Assembly (NCBI RefSeq): GCF_022601895.1
Contig: NZ_JAKVIO010000017.1
Span: 1-64,000 of the forward strand
Direction of reading: 5' to 3'
Origin: Sphingomonas sp. LaA6.9
GTDB lineage: Bacteria > Pseudomonadota > Alphaproteobacteria > Sphingomonadales > Sphingomonadaceae
DNA length: 64,000 bases
Of the stretch, positions 27,161 to 35,249 are shown piece by piece; positions within the stretch are counted from its first letter, which is position 1, and every line of letters begins with the position of its first letter. The position numbers and the translations under genes were made by a program. The notes under the pieces are model-generated. The model did not search any database and was not told the origin of the DNA. It was given only the letters and a program-made list of their open reading frames with translations.

Positions 27161-27963
27161 CGCAACCAGTCCGCGTCGATCTCACCCGAATAGACGTGCG
27201 TGGCAGGGCCGGTCATGCGGATCGTTTCGCCGGGCCTCCAGTCGATGACCAGGTCGCCGCCCGGTAGCGTGACCGTCACCGGACCCTCCGCGCGGCCAAG
27301 CCGGATCGCCGCGACCGCGGTCGCGCAGGCGCCCGTGCCGCAGGCCTGAGTGAGCCCGACGCCGCGTTCCCAGACGCGCAACGAAATCGCATTGCGGCTC
27401 CGCACCGTCGCGACGTTGACGTTCACGCGCTCCGGAAAAAGCGGATCGGTCTCGATCACGGGGCCGATGACGTCGAGCGGAACTGCATGCGCGTCGGGGA
27501 CGAAGAAGATCGCATGCGGATTGCCGACATTGACCGCGGTCGGGCGTTCCAGTCCGTCCCATCCGACGGGCATGTCGCGCGTGTCCATCGCATAGGCGAG
27601 GGGGATGGTCTCCCAGTTGAAGCGCGGCTGACCCATATCGATCGTCGCGCCCGTGCCGCTGGTCTTACCGTGCAATATGCCCGCAAGCGTCTCGATCGTC
27701 ACATCTTCGCCGAGCAGGCGCGCGACACAGCGCGTGGCGTTGCCGCACGCGCCTACCTCGCCGCCATCGGCATTGAAGATGCGCATGCGCGCATTGGCGA
27801 CGCGTGATGGCTCCATCAGGATGAGCTGGTCGCAGCCGACCCCGGTGCGCCGATCGGCGATCGCGCGCACCTGCGGCTCGGAGAGTGCGACCGACGTCTC
27901 ACGCGCGTCGATCACGACGAAATCGTTGCCAAGCCCGTGCATCTTGTGAAAGCGTACGCCCAT
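27157..27963 (-). CDS. dapF: Diaminopimelate epimerase
   Basis: 268 residues with two symmetric domains. The catalytic Cys pair is C73 (GACGNATRCV) and C208 (QACGTGAC). It interconverts LL- and meso-diaminopimelate for peptidoglycan and lysine synthesis. The start MGVRFHKMHGLGNDF at 27963 is the canonical one; extra codons upstream belong to the antisense of the DUF924 gene. It is the first gene of the minus-strand dapF-mtaB-ftsY-yciB cluster, divergent from DUF924 with start codons nearly touching. Confidence 0.96.
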   Translation of the reverse strand: MGVRFHKMHGLGNDFVVIDARETSVALSEPQVRAIADRRTGVGCDQLILMEPSRVANARMRIFNADGGEVGACGNATRCVARLLGEDVTIETLAGILHGKTSGTGATIDMGQPRFNWETIPLAYAMDTRDMPVGWDGLERPTAVNVGNPHAIFFVPDAHAVPLDVIGPVIETDPLFPERVNVNVATVRSRNAISLRVWERGVGLTQACGTGACATAVAAIRLGRAEGPVTVTLPGGDLVIDWRPGETIRMTGPATHVYSGEIDADWLR

Positions 27964-27979
27964 GGCCCGCGATCTAGGC

Positions 27980-28540
27980 ATGAGCAGCGCCGAAGTCCAC
28001 AGATGGACCCGCGAAATCCTCGATTTCTGGCTGGTCGAAACGCCTCCGGAGCGACGCTTTGTCAAGGACGCGGCGCTTGACCGGGAGATTATGGCGCGCT
28101 TTGGGGCCTTGCACACGCGCGTGAAGGCGGAAGGCGCAGCGGGCTGGCGCGACGATCGCGACACGCTCCTTGCCGCGATCATCCTGTTCGATCAGTTCTC
28201 GCGCAACATGTTTCGTGGACAGGCCGAGGCCTTCGCCACCGATGCGCTGGCGCGCGAACTGGCGCGGCTGGCCCTGTCGCGCGCATGGGACAGGACGATG
28301 ACGCCCGAGGAGCGGCAATTTCTCTATCTGCCGTTCATGCATTCGGAAAACGATGCCGATCAGGCACTGTGCGTCAGGCTGTTCACTGCTTTGGGCGAGC
28401 CCGACGCGCTCGATTATGCGCGGCGCCATGCCGATCAGATCGCGCGCTTCGGTCGCTTCCCGCAGCGCAATGCCGCGCTTGGCCGTGAAAGCACGCCCCG
28501 TGAAATCGAATTGCTCAGCCGGCCTGGCGAAATGTTCTGA
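27980..28540 (+). CDS. DUF924 family protein
   Basis: 186 residues, all-helical. Family marks are WTREILDFWLVETPPERRFV, LAAIILFDQFSRNMFRGQAEAF and FLYLPFMHSENDADQ, resembling the TPR-like fold assigned to PF06041. The function is unknown. ATG 27980 (MSSAEVHRW) is chosen; an earlier ATG at 27962 would overlap the dapF start codon on the other strand. The 3' end overlaps the convergent GGDEF-EAL gene by 26 bases. Confidence 0.8.
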   Translation: MSSAEVHRWTREILDFWLVETPPERRFVKDAALDREIMARFGALHTRVKAEGAAGWRDDRDTLLAAIILFDQFSRNMFRGQAEAFATDALARELARLALSRAWDRTMTPEERQFLYLPFMHSENDADQALCVRLFTALGEPDALDYARRHADQIARFGRFPQRNAALGRESTPREIELLSRPGEMF

Positions 28541-30164
28541 CGCTGTCGCTCTTGCTCGTCCCGGTACGATGGCGTGCGGCCGGAAGCAGATTCTTGTCGG
28601 CAAGCAGTTTCCTGACCTGACCGACGGGCATCGGCTTGCCGAAGTGCCAGCCCTGTCCCTTGTGCACACCGAGCACGCGCAGCCGCTGCTCGATCTCGGC
28701 ATCCTCGATCCCTTCGGCGGTCACAGGCAGGCCGAGGCTGTCGCCCAACCGCGTGATCGCGTTGACGATCGCGGCGCTTTCGGGGTTGTCGTTGATCGAC
28801 GAGACGAAACTGCGATCGATCTTGATGCGGTCGAAGGGCAGCGCGCGCAGGTGCGCCAGTGAGCTGTAGCCCGTGCCGAAGTCGTCGAGCGCCAGCTTGA
28901 TCCCCTGGTTCTTGAGGCTGCCGACGATCGACTGGGCGAGGACGAGGTTTTCGAACAGCGAGCTTTCGGTGATCTCCACCTCGAGCCGGTGCGCGGGATA
29001 TCCGGTCTCGACGAGCAGCTTGACGAGCTTCTGCGCCAGCCAGGGATCCTTGAGTTGACCCGGCGAGATATTGACCGAAAGCGTCAGCGAGGGATCCCAG
29101 TCGCGGCCATGCTCCATCGCCTGACGGATGACCGACATCGACAGGTCGCCGATCATCCCGGTCTCTTCGGCAACGGGGACGAATTGCTCGGGCGAAACAA
29201 GGCCCTGGTTCGGGCTGTCCCAGCGCGCAAGCACCTCGAAGCCGTGGAGGCGGCCCGTCGTCAGGTCGATCTGCTGTTCGTAATAGGGAACGAACTCGCC
29301 CTTGGGGATGCCGCTCCTGAGGCCCGCTTCGATGGCGTTGCGCATCTGGAGCGCGCGCTCCATCGATGAATCGAACCAGCAATAGCGGTTACGCCCTGAG
29401 TTCTTCGCGGCGTACATCGCGATATCGGCGCGGCGCATCAGCGCCTCGATCGTGTCGCAATCGATCTCGGACCGCGCAATGCCTACCGACACGCTGATAT
29501 GCGTGTGGATCCCGCCCGCGTCGAATGGCTGGGAAAGCCGCGAGACGATCTTCTGCGCGACACGATTGACCGTTTCGGGGCTCGACGGATCGAAGAGGAA
29601 GGCGCACGCAAACTCGTCGCCGCCAAGGCGCGCGGCAAGCGAGACCGGCGGCATGGCCTTTTCGATCTCGGCCGACACCGATTTGAGCAGCGCATCGCCC
29701 GCGGCATGGCCGTGCATGTCGTTGACGTTCTTGAAATTGTCGAGGTCGAGCATCAGCATCGCGACGCATTTCTGGCGGCGATCCGCGCGCGCCAGCATCG
29801 CTGCGCCCGTCTCGGCGAGCGAGCGCCGGTTGAGGAAGCCTGTCAGGGGATCCTTGGAGGCGAGTTCGCGGGCGCGTTCTTCGGCCGCGCTGCGTTCCTT
29901 CACCTCGCGCGACAGATCCGCATAGCGCCGCCAGCCGAACAGGATCAGCGCGATATTGAGCAGTAGTGCGACAACCAGCGTCTGGTCGGCGCCGCCTCCG
30001 ACGCCCGAAATCGCCTTGACCGTATTTCCGACCACATTGCTGCCGGTCCCCACGAACAACAGGATCGCGGCAACGGTGACGCCGCCGGTGATGATGTCGC
30101 GTCTTGCGCTGACGACTGCGGAACCGCGCCTTCTTTTTGCGCCAGCCTCGTGCGCTTCGGCCAT
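28515..30164 (-). CDS. Membrane GGDEF-EAL c-di-GMP protein
   Basis: 549 residues. Two membrane helices (about 25-45 and 65-83) with only a short loop are followed by a GGDEF domain (about 105-265) and an EAL domain (about 280-530). The GGDEF signature is intact (ARLGGDEFACAF), but no RxxD I-site is present. In the EAL part the motif reads EVLARW, with SVNISP, EITESS, LDDFGTGYSS, KIDRSF and EGIED all kept. The phosphodiesterase residues therefore look complete and it may be bifunctional. There is no large sensor domain, so the input is unclear. It is monocistronic. Confidence 0.9.
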   Translation of the reverse strand: MAEAHEAGAKRRRGSAVVSARRDIITGGVTVAAILLFVGTGSNVVGNTVKAISGVGGGADQTLVVALLLNIALILFGWRRYADLSREVKERSAAEERARELASKDPLTGFLNRRSLAETGAAMLARADRRQKCVAMLMLDLDNFKNVNDMHGHAAGDALLKSVSAEIEKAMPPVSLAARLGGDEFACAFLFDPSSPETVNRVAQKIVSRLSQPFDAGGIHTHISVSVGIARSEIDCDTIEALMRRADIAMYAAKNSGRNRYCWFDSSMERALQMRNAIEAGLRSGIPKGEFVPYYEQQIDLTTGRLHGFEVLARWDSPNQGLVSPEQFVPVAEETGMIGDLSMSVIRQAMEHGRDWDPSLTLSVNISPGQLKDPWLAQKLVKLLVETGYPAHRLEVEITESSLFENLVLAQSIVGSLKNQGIKLALDDFGTGYSSLAHLRALPFDRIKIDRSFVSSINDNPESAAIVNAITRLGDSLGLPVTAEGIEDAEIEQRLRVLGVHKGQGWHFGKPMPVGQVRKLLADKNLLPAARHRTGTSKSDSVRTFRQAG

Positions 30165-30399
30165 TGGTCCTGTCCCTATTTCCCCAGATGATTGAGCTAA
30201 TGGCCAAAAAGCGTGTAGATCAGGTTAAGCCTTCGCGGCCCCTTGCGCCGTGCGCTCATTTCCACTATTTGCCCACCCAAATCGTTCCGACTAGGCACGA
30301 ACCGCACGCGCCCAAGGGTGCCCGCCGACCGACGAGGTTTCGTCCGCCGGCGTGTTTTGCGTTTTGTCTTGAGGTCGGCACGGGAAAGGAAACCGGACG

Positions 30400-31878
30400 A
30401 TGTTTGAATCCTTGAGCGAAAGGCTCGGCGGCGTATTCGACAAGCTTCGCGGGCGCGGCGCGCTCGGCGAGGCCGATGTGCGCGCGGCGATGCGCGAGGT
30501 TCGTATCGCGCTGCTCGAAGCCGATGTCGCGCTCCCCGTCGTCCGTGACTTTGTCGACAAGGTTACCGAACAGGCCGTCGGCCAGTCGGTCCTGAAGTCG
30601 GTCACGCCCGGTCAGCAGGTCGTCAAGATCGTCAATGACGCGCTTGTCGAGATGCTCGGCGCCGAAGCGGCCGAACTCGAGCTGGCGGTCACGCCGCCCG
30701 CGATCGTCATGATGGTCGGTCTGCAGGGCTCGGGTAAGACCACCACCACCGCCAAGCTCGCCAAGCGCCTCACCGAAAAGGATCGCAAGAAGGTCCTGAT
30801 GGCGTCGCTCGACGTCAACCGTCCCGCTGCGCAGGAGCAGCTGGCGACGCTCGGCGAGCAGACCAGCGTCGCGACGCTGCCGATCGTGGCCGGGCAGCAG
30901 CCCGTCGACATCGCGCGCCGTGCGCTTCAGGCCGCGAAGCTCCAGGGCTTCGATGTGCTGATGCTCGATACCGCGGGTCGCCTCCACGTCGATCAGGCAC
31001 TGATGGACGAGATGAAGGCGGTCGCGGACGTTGCGCAGCCGCAGGAAATCCTGCTCGTCGTCGACTCGCTCACCGGTCAGGACGCGGTCAACGTCGCGAA
31101 GAGCTTCTCCGAACAGGTGCCGCTGACCGGCGTCGTGCTGACCCGCATGGACGGCGATGCGCGCGGTGGTGCCGCGCTCTCGATGCGCGCGGTCACGGGC
31201 AAGCCGATCAAGTTTGCGGGCGTTGGTGAAAAGCTCGACGCGATCGAGCCCTTCCATCCCAGCCGCGTTGCCGGCCGCATCCTTGGCATGGGCGACGTCG
31301 TCAGCCTCGTCGAGCGCGCCGCCGAGACGATCCAGGCTGATGAGGCAGAGAAGCTCGCGGCCAAGATGGCCAAGGGCCAGTTCGACCTCAACGACCTGCG
31401 CGCACAGCTCGACCAGATGAAGCGCATGGGCGGTCTCGGCGCGCTCGCCTCGATGATGCCGGGCATCAAGAAGGTCCAGAACGCGATGGCCAATGGCCAG
31501 GTCGACGACAAGATCCTCGTCCGCCTCGACGCGATCATCGGCTCGATGACGCCCAAGGAGCGGACCAAGCCTGAACTGATGAACGCGAAGCGGAAAATCC
31601 GCGTCGCCAACGGCAGCGGGACGACGGTGCAGGAGGTCAACCGCCTCCTCAAGATGCACCAGGAAATGTCCACTGCGATGAAGAAGATCAAGAAGATGGG
31701 CGGCCTCAAGGGGCTCGGCGCCATGTTCGCCAAGGGCGGCCTCGGTGGAATGGGCGGCGGTCTCGGCGGGATGCTCGGCGGAGGTGGCGGCCAGCCGCCC
31801 GCGGGCCTGCCCGGAATGCCGGGGCAGGGCGGCATGCCCCAGCTTCCTCCCGGGTTCGACAAATTTTTGAAGAAGTGA
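30400..31878 (+). CDS. ffh: Signal recognition particle protein Ffh
   Basis: 492 residues. It has the N domain, a GTPase G domain (GLQGSGKTTTTAKLAKRL, LDTAGRLHVDQALMDEM, LTRMDGDARGG) and the M domain with the RNA-binding SGTTVQEVNRLLKMHQEM motif. The C-terminus is unusually Gly/Met-rich (repeated GGLGGMG-type units, about 445-475). Ffh with 4.5S RNA targets inner-membrane proteins co-translationally to FtsY. The start at 30400 follows GGGAAAGGA. It is the first gene of the ffh-rpsP-rimM-trmD-rplS cluster. Confidence 0.97.
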   Translation: MFESLSERLGGVFDKLRGRGALGEADVRAAMREVRIALLEADVALPVVRDFVDKVTEQAVGQSVLKSVTPGQQVVKIVNDALVEMLGAEAAELELAVTPPAIVMMVGLQGSGKTTTTAKLAKRLTEKDRKKVLMASLDVNRPAAQEQLATLGEQTSVATLPIVAGQQPVDIARRALQAAKLQGFDVLMLDTAGRLHVDQALMDEMKAVADVAQPQEILLVVDSLTGQDAVNVAKSFSEQVPLTGVVLTRMDGDARGGAALSMRAVTGKPIKFAGVGEKLDAIEPFHPSRVAGRILGMGDVVSLVERAAETIQADEAEKLAAKMAKGQFDLNDLRAQLDQMKRMGGLGALASMMPGIKKVQNAMANGQVDDKILVRLDAIIGSMTPKERTKPELMNAKRKIRVANGSGTTVQEVNRLLKMHQEMSTAMKKIKKMGGLKGLGAMFAKGGLGGMGGGLGGMLGGGGGQPPAGLPGMPGQGGMPQLPPGFDKFLKK

Positions 31879-31910
31879 TCGTTAGAGTTTAGAAAGAAGG
31901 AAGAAATACA

Positions 31911-32483
31911 ATGGCAGTTTCCATTCGCCTTTCGCGCGGCGGTTCCAAGAAGCGCCCCTATTACCGCATCGTCGTCGCCGACGCGCGCAGCCCGCGCGAC
32001 GGCAGCTTCATCGAGAAGATCGGCACCTATAACCCGCTTCTCGCCAAGGACGACGCCAACCGCGTGACGCTCAACGGCGAGCGTGCGAAGCACTGGCTCT
32101 CGGTTGGCGCGCAGCCTACCGATCGCGTTGCCCGCTTCCTCGACGCTGCCGGTGTCAAGGAGCGCGCTGCACGCAACAACCCGAAAAAGGCCGAGCCTGG
32201 CGAGAAGGCCAAGGAGCGCGCTGAGGAGAAGGCCGAGAAGCTGAAGGCCGCCGAGGAAGCTGCTGCTGAGGCCGCTGCTGCGCCCGCGCCGGTTGAAGAG
32301 CCTGCGGCTGAAGAAGCCGTCGAAGTCGTTGCGGAAGCCGTCGAGGCCGCGACCGAAGAGCCGACCCCCGAGGCCGAAGCCGTTGTCGAAGCGGCTGCCG
32401 AGGAAGCTCCGGCAGCTGAAGAAGCTCCTGCGGCTGAAGAAGCGCCCGCCGAAGAGGCAGGCGAGGAAAAGGCCGAGGGCTGA
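31911..32483 (+). CDS. rpsP: 30S ribosomal protein S16 with acidic C-terminal extension
   Basis: 190 residues, where classical S16 has about 80-90. The core ([48 protein letters not shown]) is normal up to about residue 85. A Lys/Glu linker follows, then about 80 residues composed almost only of Ala, Glu, Val and Pro, with repeats such as [14 protein letters not shown]16 is an early 30S assembly protein. Long S16 tails occur in sphingomonads and relatives; their role is unknown. AAAGAAGGAAG precedes the start, and it is in the ffh operon, 32 bases downstream. Confidence 0.95.
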   Translation: MAVSIRLSRGGSKKRPYYRIVVADARSPRDGSFIEKIGTYNPLLAKDDANRVTLNGERAKHWLSVGAQPTDRVARFLDAAGVKERAARNNPKKAEPGEKAKERAEEKAEKLKAAEEAAAEAAAAPAPVEEPAAEEAVEVVAEAVEAATEEPTPEAEAVVEAAAEEAPAAEEAPAAEEAPAEEAGEEKAEG

Positions 32484-32486
32484 TCC

Positions 32487-32960
32487 TTGTCGACACGCCC
32501 CGTCACGCTTGCCGTCATCATCGGCGCGCACGGCGTGACGGGCGAGGTGCGCCTCAAGCTGTTCGCTGAAAATGTCGAGAGCCTGAAGGCGCACAAGCGC
32601 TTCAATGACGGAGCGCTGACGCTGAAGAGCGTGCGCGATGGCCCCAATGGCGCCATCGCCCGCTTCGCCGAGATCGCCGATCGCACCGCCGCCGAGAGGA
32701 TGCGCGGCACCGAACTGACGGTCCCGCGCGAGGCCCTCCCGCCATTGGCCGAGGGCGAATATTATCATGCCGACCTGATCGGGCTCCCTGCTGTCTCGAC
32801 TGATGGCGAAGCCCTGGGCACCGTCGTCGCGGTCGAGAATTTCGGCGCGGGCGACGTGATCGAGATCGAACGTCCCACGGGCAAGCGCTTCATGGTTCCG
32901 ATGTTCGCTGTTCCTGAGTGGGGTGAGCGCGTCGTGATTGACGCTGCGTTTGTCGAATAG
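32487..32960 (+). CDS. rimM: Ribosome maturation factor RimM
   Basis: 157 residues. The N-terminal RimM barrel (PVTLAVIIGAHGVTGEVRLK) and the C-terminal PRC barrel (YYHADLIGLPAV...GTVVAVENFGAGDVIEI, FMVPMFAVPEW) are present. RimM binds S19 and promotes 30S head maturation. The start is TTG at 32487, only 3 bases after the rpsP stop, so it is probably coupled; no ATG is available near the domain start. The stop codon (TAG at 32958-32960) overlaps the first base of the vapBC operator. Confidence 0.93.
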   Translation: MSTRPVTLAVIIGAHGVTGEVRLKLFAENVESLKAHKRFNDGALTLKSVRDGPNGAIARFAEIADRTAAERMRGTELTVPREALPPLAEGEYYHADLIGLPAVSTDGEALGTVVAVENFGAGDVIEIERPTGKRFMVPMFAVPEWGERVVIDAAFVE

Positions 32961-32980
32961 TATATACATCACGTATATAC
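32960..32980 (+). promoter_or_regulatory. Predicted vapBC operator, paired GTATATAC
   Basis: Two copies of the self-complementary octamer GTATATAC (32960-32967 and 32973-32980), separated by ATCAC, lie directly before the ribosome site of vapB. Paired AT-rich palindromes of this type are usual VapB autoregulatory sites. It overlaps the rimM stop codon. Confidence 0.72.
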
Positions 32981-32990
32981 GGAGGCGCGC

Positions 32991-33266
32991 GTGAACAAGG
33001 AATACCGGGCCAAGGTCTTCAAGTCGGGCAATTCGCTCGCACTTCGCTTGCCCAAGGCGCTCGGCCTTGAAGAGGGTACCGAAATGGTGCTGCGCGAGGA
33101 GAAGGGAAAGTTCGAGTTCGAACCGGCGGTGGGGCCCAGGCGCAAGCTCGATATTAGCGGCTTTGCGGGTAAGGCGCCCTGGCTCAAGCCGCTTCCTCGG
33201 GAATTTCGTGAATTCGAGGAACGGCCGAGCGCGCTTGCCAAGCGGGCACGGCAGAATGACGCGTGA
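32991..33266 (+). CDS. vapB: Antitoxin VapB, SpoVT/AbrB-type
   Basis: 91 residues. The N-terminal 50 form a swapped-hairpin AbrB/MazE DNA-binding domain: YRAKVFKSGNSLALRLPKAL and EGTEMVLREEKGKFEFEP. The C-terminal part (PWLKPLPREFREFEERP) should wrap the toxin. The start is GTG at 32991 preceded by GGAGGCGC. Its stop overlaps the vapC start (GTGA), the standard antitoxin-first arrangement. It binds the GTATATAC operator by inference. Confidence 0.85.
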   Translation: MNKEYRAKVFKSGNSLALRLPKALGLEEGTEMVLREEKGKFEFEPAVGPRRKLDISGFAGKAPWLKPLPREFREFEERPSALAKRARQNDA

Positions 33267-33640
33267 TAAAATATCTGATCGACGCGGACGCGGCCATTTA
33301 CGCGATGGCCGAGTCCCATTCGCCGTTGACCGCGCGCATGGAGCAGTGTGCGCCGGGGGACATCGCGATTTCGGCGATCAGTTTTGCGGAGATCGCGCTT
33401 GGAACGCACAATGGCAAGCCGCCTCTGTCAGGCATTCTCGATGCGTTTCTGGCGGCGATCCCCATGCTTCCCTTCGACGAGCCAGCGGCGCGGGAATATG
33501 CCAGACTGCCGTTCAGGCGCGCCCGTTTCGATCGTCTGCTGGCCGCACATGCGCTCAGCATCGGCGCGACGGTGATCACCAATAACGAAGATGATTTTGC
33601 CGATGTCCCCGGTCTGAAAATCGAAAATTGGTCGATATGA
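33263..33640 (+). CDS. vapC: Toxin VapC, PIN-domain ribonuclease
   Basis: 125 residues, a PIN domain with acidic metal ligands at the expected places: D7/D9 (YLIDADAAIY), E43 (SFAEIALG), D94 region (FDRLLAAHAL) and the C-terminal TNNEDDF. VapC toxins cut tRNA or rRNA under stress; the specific target is unknown. The start is GTG 33263. All four acidic positions are intact, so the toxin looks active. It sits between rimM and trmD. Confidence 0.86.
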   Translation: MIKYLIDADAAIYAMAESHSPLTARMEQCAPGDIAISAISFAEIALGTHNGKPPLSGILDAFLAAIPMLPFDEPAAREYARLPFRRARFDRLLAAHALSIGATVITNNEDDFADVPGLKIENWSI

Positions 33641-33719
33641 CGGCGTTAGCGCTCGATCGACTGATCGAGACCACTACCGACTTCACGCGTGCGCGTCCTG
33701 GCTTGCGTGGCGCCTTCTG

Positions 33720-33839
33720 ATGTGGCCGTTTGCTGGTGGTCATCTCATTGATCCTCCGCATGCGCGCGCCCATCTACGGCGTCTCGAACTTGGCCACATT
33801 GCAAAGGTGATCGAGCAAGGCCATTGGTCCGAACCATGA
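33720..33839 (+). CDS. Possible 39-residue leader ORF overlapping the trmD start
   Basis: An ATG at 33720 opens 39 codons ([20 protein letters not shown], then [16 protein letters not shown]) ending TGA at 33837-33839, which overlaps the trmD ATG as ATGA. Such overlap suggests translational coupling, but no ribosome site is visible before 33720 and I recognise no family. It could equally be a leftover of sequence carried in with vapBC. Confidence 0.22.
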   Translation: MWPFAGGHLIDPPHARAHLRRLELGHIAKVIEQGHWSEP

Positions 33840-34576
33840 CCTTCGCCGCCCAGATCCTCACCCTCTATCCCGAGATGTTTCCCGGACCGCTTGGCCAGTC
33901 GCTTGCGGGCCGCGCGCTGTCCGAGGGGCGCTGGTCGTGCGACACGATCCAGATCCGCGATTTCGCGACCGACAAGCACCGCTCGGTCGACGACACGCCC
34001 GCGGGCGGCGGCGCGGGCATGGTGCTCAAGCCCGATGTCGTGGCAGCCGCGGTCGATCACGCGATCACGCGCCAGCCCGATGCGCCGATTCTCGCCATGA
34101 CGCCGCGCGGGCGACCGCTCACGCAGGAGCGTGTGCGTGAACTGGCTGCCGGCCCCGGAGTCACCATTCTCTGCGGCCGTTTCGAGGGATTTGACGAGCG
34201 TTTGTTCGAGGCGCGGCCGATAGAACCCGTCTCGATCGGCGATTATGTGCTGTCGGGCGGGGAGACCGCCGCGATCGTGCTGTTAGATGCTTGCATTCGC
34301 CTGCTTCCCGGCGTAATGGGCGCGGCTTCGAGCGGAGACGAGGAAAGCTTCGAAAGCGGCCTCCTCGAATATCCGCATTATACCCGGCCCGTAGAATGGG
34401 AAGGGCGCACGATCCCCGAAGTGTTGCGATCGGGGGATCATGCGAAGATCGCCGCCTGGCGGAAACAAAGGGCGGAGGAAGATACACGGCTAAGGCGGCC
34501 GGACCTTTGGGAGCGCCACAGTGGCGCTCGGGACCAGTCGCCCTCTGGTGCGCAGCGAAAGAAAAAGGACAGATGA
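33836..34576 (+). CDS. trmD: tRNA (guanine-N1)-methyltransferase TrmD
   Basis: 246 residues, a SPOUT-family deep-knot enzyme that makes m1G37. Key parts are [52 protein letters not shown] and the knot loop [20 protein letters not shown] 33836 is used; an ATG four codons upstream is less likely. The last 30 residues ([20 protein letters not shown]) are more variable. It is the fourth conserved gene of the operon, displaced from rimM by vapBC. Confidence 0.95.
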   Translation: MTFAAQILTLYPEMFPGPLGQSLAGRALSEGRWSCDTIQIRDFATDKHRSVDDTPAGGGAGMVLKPDVVAAAVDHAITRQPDAPILAMTPRGRPLTQERVRELAAGPGVTILCGRFEGFDERLFEARPIEPVSIGDYVLSGGETAAIVLLDACIRLLPGVMGAASSGDEESFESGLLEYPHYTRPVEWEGRTIPEVLRSGDHAKIAAWRKQRAEEDTRLRRPDLWERHSGARDQSPSGAQRKKKDR

Positions 34577-34577
34577 G

Positions 34578-34955
34578 ATGAACCTCATCCAGCAGATCGA
34601 AGCCGAGCAGATCGCCAAGTTCAACGAGGCGAAGAAGATCCCCGAATTCCGTCCCGGCGACACGCTGAAGGTCGGCGTGAAGGTCGTCGAAGGCGAGCGC
34701 ACCCGCGTCCAGAACTATGAGGGCGTCTGCATCGCACGCTCGAACAAGGGCATGGGCTCGTCGTTCACCGTCCGCAAGATTTCGTTCGGCGAAGGCGTCG
34801 AGCGCGTTTTCCCGCTCTACTCGCCCAACATCGAGTCGATCGAGGTGGTCCGCAAGGGCGCCGTCCGTCGCGCCAAGCTCTATTATCTGCGCGGCCGTAC
34901 CGGCAAGCGCGCGCGCATCGCGGAACGCCGCGAGGTTCGCGACACCGCGGCCTGA
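34578..34955 (+). CDS. rplS: 50S ribosomal protein L19
   Basis: 125 residues starting [20 protein letters not shown] at 34578, directly after the trmD stop. It carries [40 protein letters not shown] and the C-terminal [16 protein letters not shown]19 sits at the 30S-50S interface. A longer open frame begins inside trmD but is not used. It is followed by a strong terminator, so it closes the ffh-to-rplS operon. Confidence 0.97.
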   Translation: MNLIQQIEAEQIAKFNEAKKIPEFRPGDTLKVGVKVVEGERTRVQNYEGVCIARSNKGMGSSFTVRKISFGEGVERVFPLYSPNIESIEVVRKGAVRRAKLYYLRGRTGKRARIAERREVRDTAA

Positions 34956-34976
34956 TCGCCACGGCATAAAGGCTTT

Positions 34977-35024
34977 GAGACGGGCGTCGGTAGCGATAAG
35001 GCTGCCGGCGCCCGTTTCGTTTTT
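34977..35024 (+). terminator. Rho-independent terminator after rplS
   Basis: An 18-bp stem, GAGACGGGCGTCGGTAGC against GCTGCCGGCGCCCGTTTC with G-T wobbles, encloses GATAAG. It is followed by GTTTTT. Confidence 0.85.
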
Positions 35025-35046
35025 GCGCGATGGGAACCAATTGTGT

Positions 35047-35221
35047 CGCTCATCCTGAGGAGGGGCTGAGCCTGGCGAAGCCCCGTCTCGAAGGACCGAC
35101 TCCAAAGCGTCCTTCGAGATGGTGAAGCAGGTCGCCGTGTCCCCCGGACACGGCTGCGAACGTCCGGGGGACGCTCGCACCTGTTCACTTCGGCAAGCTC
35201 AACGGCTCCTCAGGATGAGCG
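35047..35221. repeat. Composite palindromic intergenic repeat (CGCTCATCCTGAGGAG ends)
   Basis: A perfect 16-bp terminal inverted repeat, CGCTCATCCTGAGGAG (35047-35062) and CTCCTCAGGATGAGCG (35206-35221), encloses further palindromes. These are GTCTCGAAGGAC opposite GTCCTTCGAGAT, and an 11-bp pair GTCCCCCGGAC / GTCCGGGGGAC (35139-35149, 35162-35172). The element fills the gap between the rplS terminator and the peptidase gene. This repeat type is widespread in sphingomonads; it carries no ORF. Confidence 0.85.
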
Positions 35222-35249
35222 GAAGAGTGATATTTCAAAGGATTTGAGG

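Noticed and set aside
33576-33743. Minus-strand basic ORF ([16 protein letters not shown]...) between vapC and trmD
   Set aside because: It has a passable ribosome site but runs into the 3' end of vapC on the opposite strand and matches no family. Considered noise.
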